Shown here piece by piece: positions 61,356 through 64,000 of a stretch of 64,000 bases of DNA. The DNA comes from Streptomyces sp. NBC_00483 (GTDB lineage: Bacteria; Actinomycetota; Actinomycetes; Streptomycetales; Streptomycetaceae): positions 6,262,001-6,326,000 of the forward strand of contig NZ_CP107880.1 of the NCBI RefSeq assembly GCF_036013745.1, given 5' to 3'. The stretch's first letter is position 1. Each line of letters starts with the position of its first letter. A program made the translations under genes and the position numbers. The notes under the pieces are model-generated. The model saw nothing but the letters and a program-made list of their open reading frames with translations, made no database searches and was not told where the DNA came from.

Positions 61356-61553
61356 GTGAACGGACAGGACGAACCGGTGGAGGCCGCCGAGGGGGCGGAG
61401 GGGGAGGAGTCGCTGCCCGACCTGACGCAGCTCGCCCTGAAGGACCTGACGAGCATTCAACACCCGGTGCTTCAAGAGGTGTTGGCCGATCTACGGGATC
61501 GCGCGGGGCGGCCCGGCGAAACGCTCTGGGGGTGGAACAACTCCTTCACCTGA
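61356..61553 (+). CDS. Putative RiPP precursor peptide (FxsA-like, aromatic core)
   Basis: 65 residues from GTG 61356, with GAGGGGG seven bases upstream; an in-frame ATG at 61329 lacks a ribosome binding site. An acidic leader (DEPVEAAEGAEGEESLPDLT) continues as LALKDLTSIQHPVLQEVL, the Leu-rich helix with the HPVL box seen in FxSxx-COOH precursors, and ends RPGETLWGWNNSFT. Canonical family members end Phe-x-Ser-x-x; here the tail offers Trp-x-Trp-Asn-Asn and Phe. Three-residue cyclophane formation at W-N-N is a plausible modification. Directly upstream of the radical SAM gene (152 bases). Confidence 0.75.
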   Translation: MNGQDEPVEAAEGAEGEESLPDLTQLALKDLTSIQHPVLQEVLADLRDRAGRPGETLWGWNNSFT

Positions 61554-61704
61554 GGCGCCGCGGGACCCGCGCTGCGTGGTTTCGGTCGCGTGGTCCACCG
61601 AATAGGACAGTTCGAAAGCACCGCGTTTGAGGCCGCGACCGCGACGGTATGCGGTTCCCTGCGAGTGCGGTCCTGAAACGGGCGTACGACATGGGGGTGC
61701 AGGT

Positions 61705-62895
61705 GTGTCCGTAGAGACCGCTCCCCGTCCGGCGCCCGAACCCCCGTTTCCGTTCCGGCAGTTCATCGTCAAGGTCCACGGCCGCTGCAACCTCGCCTGC
61801 CGGTACTGCTACCTCTACGAAGGCCCGGACCACACCTGGCGCACCCGGCCCGCCGCCGCGTCCCGCGCCGTCCTGGACCGCACCGCGTACCGCATCGCCG
61901 AGCACGCCCGCGCCCATCAACTGACGGCGCTCTCCGTGGTGTTGCACGGCGGCGAGCCGCTGCTGGCCGGCGCCGCCGCACTCGGCCGGTTCATCGATCT
62001 GGTCCGCGACCGGGTACCCGCCGGATGCACGGTCCGCGCCACCGTCCAGACCAACGCCACGCTGCTCAACGAGCGCAGCCTCGCGACCCTGGCCCGGCAC
62101 GACATCAGCATCGGCATCAGCCTCGACGGGGGCACCGCCGAGCGCAACGCACTCCGCGTCGACCACGCGGGCCGCCCTTCCTGGCCCGCCGCCGCACGCG
62201 GGGCACGGCTGGTCGCCGAGCGCTTCCCGCGGTCCTTCGCCGGGATCCTCGCGGTCGTGGACCCCGCGCAGGACCCCGTCGGGACCTACGAGTCCCTGCT
62301 CGCCCTCGGACCGCCCGCCCTGGACCTGCTGCTGCCGCACGGCAACTGGACGAACCCGCCGCCGCACTGGGACAGCACGGGAACGGTCCACGGGGACTGG
62401 CTGTGCGCCGTCTTCGACCGCTGGTGGGAGGCCGGGCGCCGGGAGACACGGATCCGCCTCTTCGAGGAGTGCATCGCGCTGCTCCTCGGCCTTCCGGCGG
62501 CCACGGAGTCGCTGGGGCTCGCGCCCTTCGACGCCGTGGTCGTCGAGACGGACGGATCGATCGAGCAGGTGGACTCCCTGAAATCGGCCTACGAGGGCGC
62601 GGCCGCGACCGGCCTCGGCGTCTTCGACAACGACTTCGACGAAGCCCTCGCGCATCCGGGGGTGGTCGCCCGGCAGGCGGCCGCCACGGAACTGTCGGGA
62701 CAGTGCCGGGCCTGCCCCCTGCTGACCGTCTGCGGAGGCGGTCACTACGCGCACCGCTACCGGGCGGGCAGCGGATTCCGCAACCCCTCCGTGTACTGCG
62801 CCGACCTGCAGCGGTTCATCCGCCATGTGGCCGCACGGGTCGCGGAGCCGCCCGCCGCGGCCGTCCCGGTCTCTCCCGAAAGGAGCACCCCGTGA
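61705..62895 (+). CDS. FxsB-like radical SAM/SPASM peptide maturase
   Basis: 396 residues from GTG 61705 (VSVETAPRPAPEPPF); an upstream extension to 61627 looks non-coding. Radical SAM CxxxCxxC: Cys28, Cys32, Cys35 in RCNLACRYCYLYEG. SAM-binding VVLHGGEPLL and VQTNATLL follow. The SPASM auxiliary cluster ligands are Cys334, Cys337, Cys343 and Cys365 (CRACPLLTVCGGGHY ... SVYC). It is of the FxsB family that cross-links aromatic side chains to the backbone-proximal carbon of a nearby residue (cyclophane). It overlaps the next gene by one base. Confidence 0.9.
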   Translation: MSVETAPRPAPEPPFPFRQFIVKVHGRCNLACRYCYLYEGPDHTWRTRPAAASRAVLDRTAYRIAEHARAHQLTALSVVLHGGEPLLAGAAALGRFIDLVRDRVPAGCTVRATVQTNATLLNERSLATLARHDISIGISLDGGTAERNALRVDHAGRPSWPAAARGARLVAERFPRSFAGILAVVDPAQDPVGTYESLLALGPPALDLLLPHGNWTNPPPHWDSTGTVHGDWLCAVFDRWWEAGRRETRIRLFEECIALLLGLPAATESLGLAPFDAVVVETDGSIEQVDSLKSAYEGAAATGLGVFDNDFDEALAHPGVVARQAAATELSGQCRACPLLTVCGGGHYAHRYRAGSGFRNPSVYCADLQRFIRHVAARVAEPPAAAVPVSPERSTP

Positions 62896-64000
62896 TGCTC
62901 TCGGAGGTCCCGGACCCGGTCCTCGACGAACTCGGCCGGACCGAAGGCGGCCCGGACACGCTCGCGCTCCTCGTGCACGACCAGGACACCCGGCGCCTGC
63001 TGCTGCTCCGCGCCCTCCTCGACGCGGCGGACGCGGCGGACCCGAGGGTGTGCTCCCCGGAGCAGAAGGCGCGGCTGAAGGACGACTGGGCGCTGCTGAC
63101 CGAGGCGGAGGACAAGCCGCGGTCGGCCGGGCCCCGGGGCGCGCCCTCGGCCCGGGACCGGATCCGCTATCCGCTCACCGGACCGTGGGCCCTGCGGTGC
63201 CTGCGCGGCCTGGACCGGGCCGTGGGCTCCGCCGAGCCGGACGAGGCGCGCCGACTGGCCCTCGACCTCGGCCACTTCAGCGCGCTGGCCGCCGTGTCCG
63301 CCGCGCGCGCAGGCATCCCCTTCACGACGCGCCTGACCGCCCACGACGGCACCCTGAACCTCCCGTCCCTCGGCAGCCTGGGCACCGCCCCGTCCGACGA
63401 CGTGCACGTCGAAGTCGTCGCCCGTGACGGCTGGATGAGGCTGCGTCGGCACGGCGGCGCCGACGTCGTCGTCTTCCTGGAGAACGGGTTCGGCGCGTGG
63501 TCGGGCTCGCGCGCGTGGACGCCCGCCCACGCGCTGCCCGGGCTGACCCCCGAGGCCGCACCCATGCCCCTGGACGACCTCGACCCGTACCGCACGGGAC
63601 CAGAGCCCCGCCATCGCACCCAGAGCGGTCCGACGACGCTGGACGACGCGGAACGCAAACGCTGGCTCATGGCCTGGTCGGGCACCGCCGCGGTGCTGCG
63701 CACGGGCGGCGCGCACCGGCTGACGGAGGCCCTGGCGCTGCTGCGCTGCCTCGTGCCCCTGGAGATGCCGCCGGGCGCGGAGGCGCGGGGCGGTTGCAGC
63801 GCCACCCGGCGCGAGGCGTTCGGCGCCCTGCTCACCAGCACCCCGCCCACGTCGGCCGCCTTCGCGGCAACGGTCGTCCACGAACTCCAGCACGCGAAGC
63901 TCTCCGCCCTGAGCGACGCCGTGGTGCTCCACCAAGGTGACGGCCGCGCCCGGTACTTCGCGCCCTGGCGCCCCGACCCGCGACCGTACGACGGGCTCCT
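62895..64000 (+). CDS. HExxH motif peptide-modifying enzyme (predicted Fe/2-oxoglutarate beta-hydroxylase), partial
   Basis: Open to the right edge, 368 codons visible. ATG 62895 overlaps the radical SAM TGA (TGATG); GTG 62892 is also possible, with AAAGGAGC upstream. The metal site VVHELQHAKLSAL places HExxH at 329-333, near the end of the visible part. The N-terminal roughly 130 residues are helical and LGHFSALAAVSAARAG is typical of the family long annotated as HExxH putative peptide modification proteins. Some members coupled to radical SAM enzymes are now known to be iron/2-oxoglutarate peptide beta-hydroxylases. It probably acts on the same precursor. Confidence 0.85.
   Translation, partial: MLSEVPDPVLDELGRTEGGPDTLALLVHDQDTRRLLLLRALLDAADAADPRVCSPEQKARLKDDWALLTEAEDKPRSAGPRGAPSARDRIRYPLTGPWALRCLRGLDRAVGSAEPDEARRLALDLGHFSALAAVSAARAGIPFTTRLTAHDGTLNLPSLGSLGTAPSDDVHVEVVARDGWMRLRRHGGADVVVFLENGFGAWSGSRAWTPAHALPGLTPEAAPMPLDDLDPYRTGPEPRHRTQSGPTTLDDAERKRWLMAWSGTAAVLRTGGAHRLTEALALLRCLVPLEMPPGAEARGGCSATRREAFGALLTSTPPTSAAFAATVVHELQHAKLSALSDAVVLHQGDGRARYFAPWRPDPRPYDGL

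Noticed and set aside
57746..61456. Very long minus-strand open frame opposite the MoxR and vWA/TPR genes
   Set aside because: Arg/Gly/Pro/His-rich composition with no domain or start signal. It is the antisense shadow expected from a high-GC gene; the plus-strand reading has clear motifs.
61556..61704. Second precursor peptide in the gap before the radical SAM gene
   Set aside because: Short frames here lack a ribosome binding site and any leader or aromatic core resembling the peptide at 61356.

Overview
The window is high-GC actinobacterial chromosome and almost certainly Streptomyces. It has near-ubiquitous G/C third positions, many GTG starts, GGAGG ribosome binding sites, 4-bp ATGA/GTGA overlaps, and core genes I recognise: dasR-dasABCD-nagB, wblE, sigH/prsH, sodN/sodX, the epi-isozizaene synthase/CYP170 pair and a class Ia nrd locus. 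From memory the gene order follows the S. coelicolor core around SCO5222 to SCO5260. No rRNA, functional tRNA, insertion sequence, prophage or CRISPR array was seen.

Layout. 0-7.5 kb: two coupled HD-domain membrane proteins, a TPR protein, peptide deformylase, then the albaflavenone pair (sesquiterpene cyclase plus P450). 7.5-13.4 kb: nrdA-nrdB behind a cobalamin riboswitch, a putative nrdS regulator, a wrecked methyltransferase gene and an acetyltransferase. 13.4-17.8 kb: monocarboxylate-type symporter with its DUF3311 partner, and CstA with YbdD. 17.9-26.3 kb: the chitobiose/GlcNAc regulon with dre operators, ending in nagB and a divergent SIS-domain gene. 26.4-32.1 kb: a probable scr5239-type small RNA under a dre site, a PdtaS-like kinase, wblE, a diacylglycerol-kinase family gene and sigH/prsH.

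32.3-48.8 kb: a UBP zinc-finger protein, Na+/H+ antiporter, PLP enzyme, unsecreted amidase, a family 2B encapsulin shell gene followed by a polyprenyl diphosphate synthase (a predicted isoprenoid nanocompartment), ATP-grasp and dehydrogenase genes, NiSOD and its maturation protease, a CGNR regulator, a methyltransferase, a polar amino acid ABC operon and malic enzyme. 49-54 kb: quinone-oxidoreductase-like enzyme, a probably leaderless HTH/Clp-N pair, a DUF4097-PadR operon and conserved hypotheticals.

54.1 kb to the right edge is the most unusual part. A trypsin co-occurring domain protein, a trypsin-VMAP fusion, a MoxR AAA+ ATPase and a large vWA/TPR (SAV_2336-type) protein form a ternary NTP-dependent conflict module. 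It runs directly into a RiPP cassette: a 65-residue precursor-like peptide ending in an aromatic Trp/Asn/Phe core, an FxsB-like radical SAM/SPASM maturase and an HExxH-type peptide-modifying enzyme cut by the window edge.

How they fit together: DasR links GlcNAc availability to the das transporter, nagB, probably the SIS gene and the small RNA. B12 switches off the oxygen-dependent ribonucleotide reductase. NiSOD and SodX form a maturation pair. Two isoprenoid systems (cyclase/P450 and encapsulin/prenyl synthase) lie 30 kb apart. Functions are from motif reading and family knowledge. No search was run.
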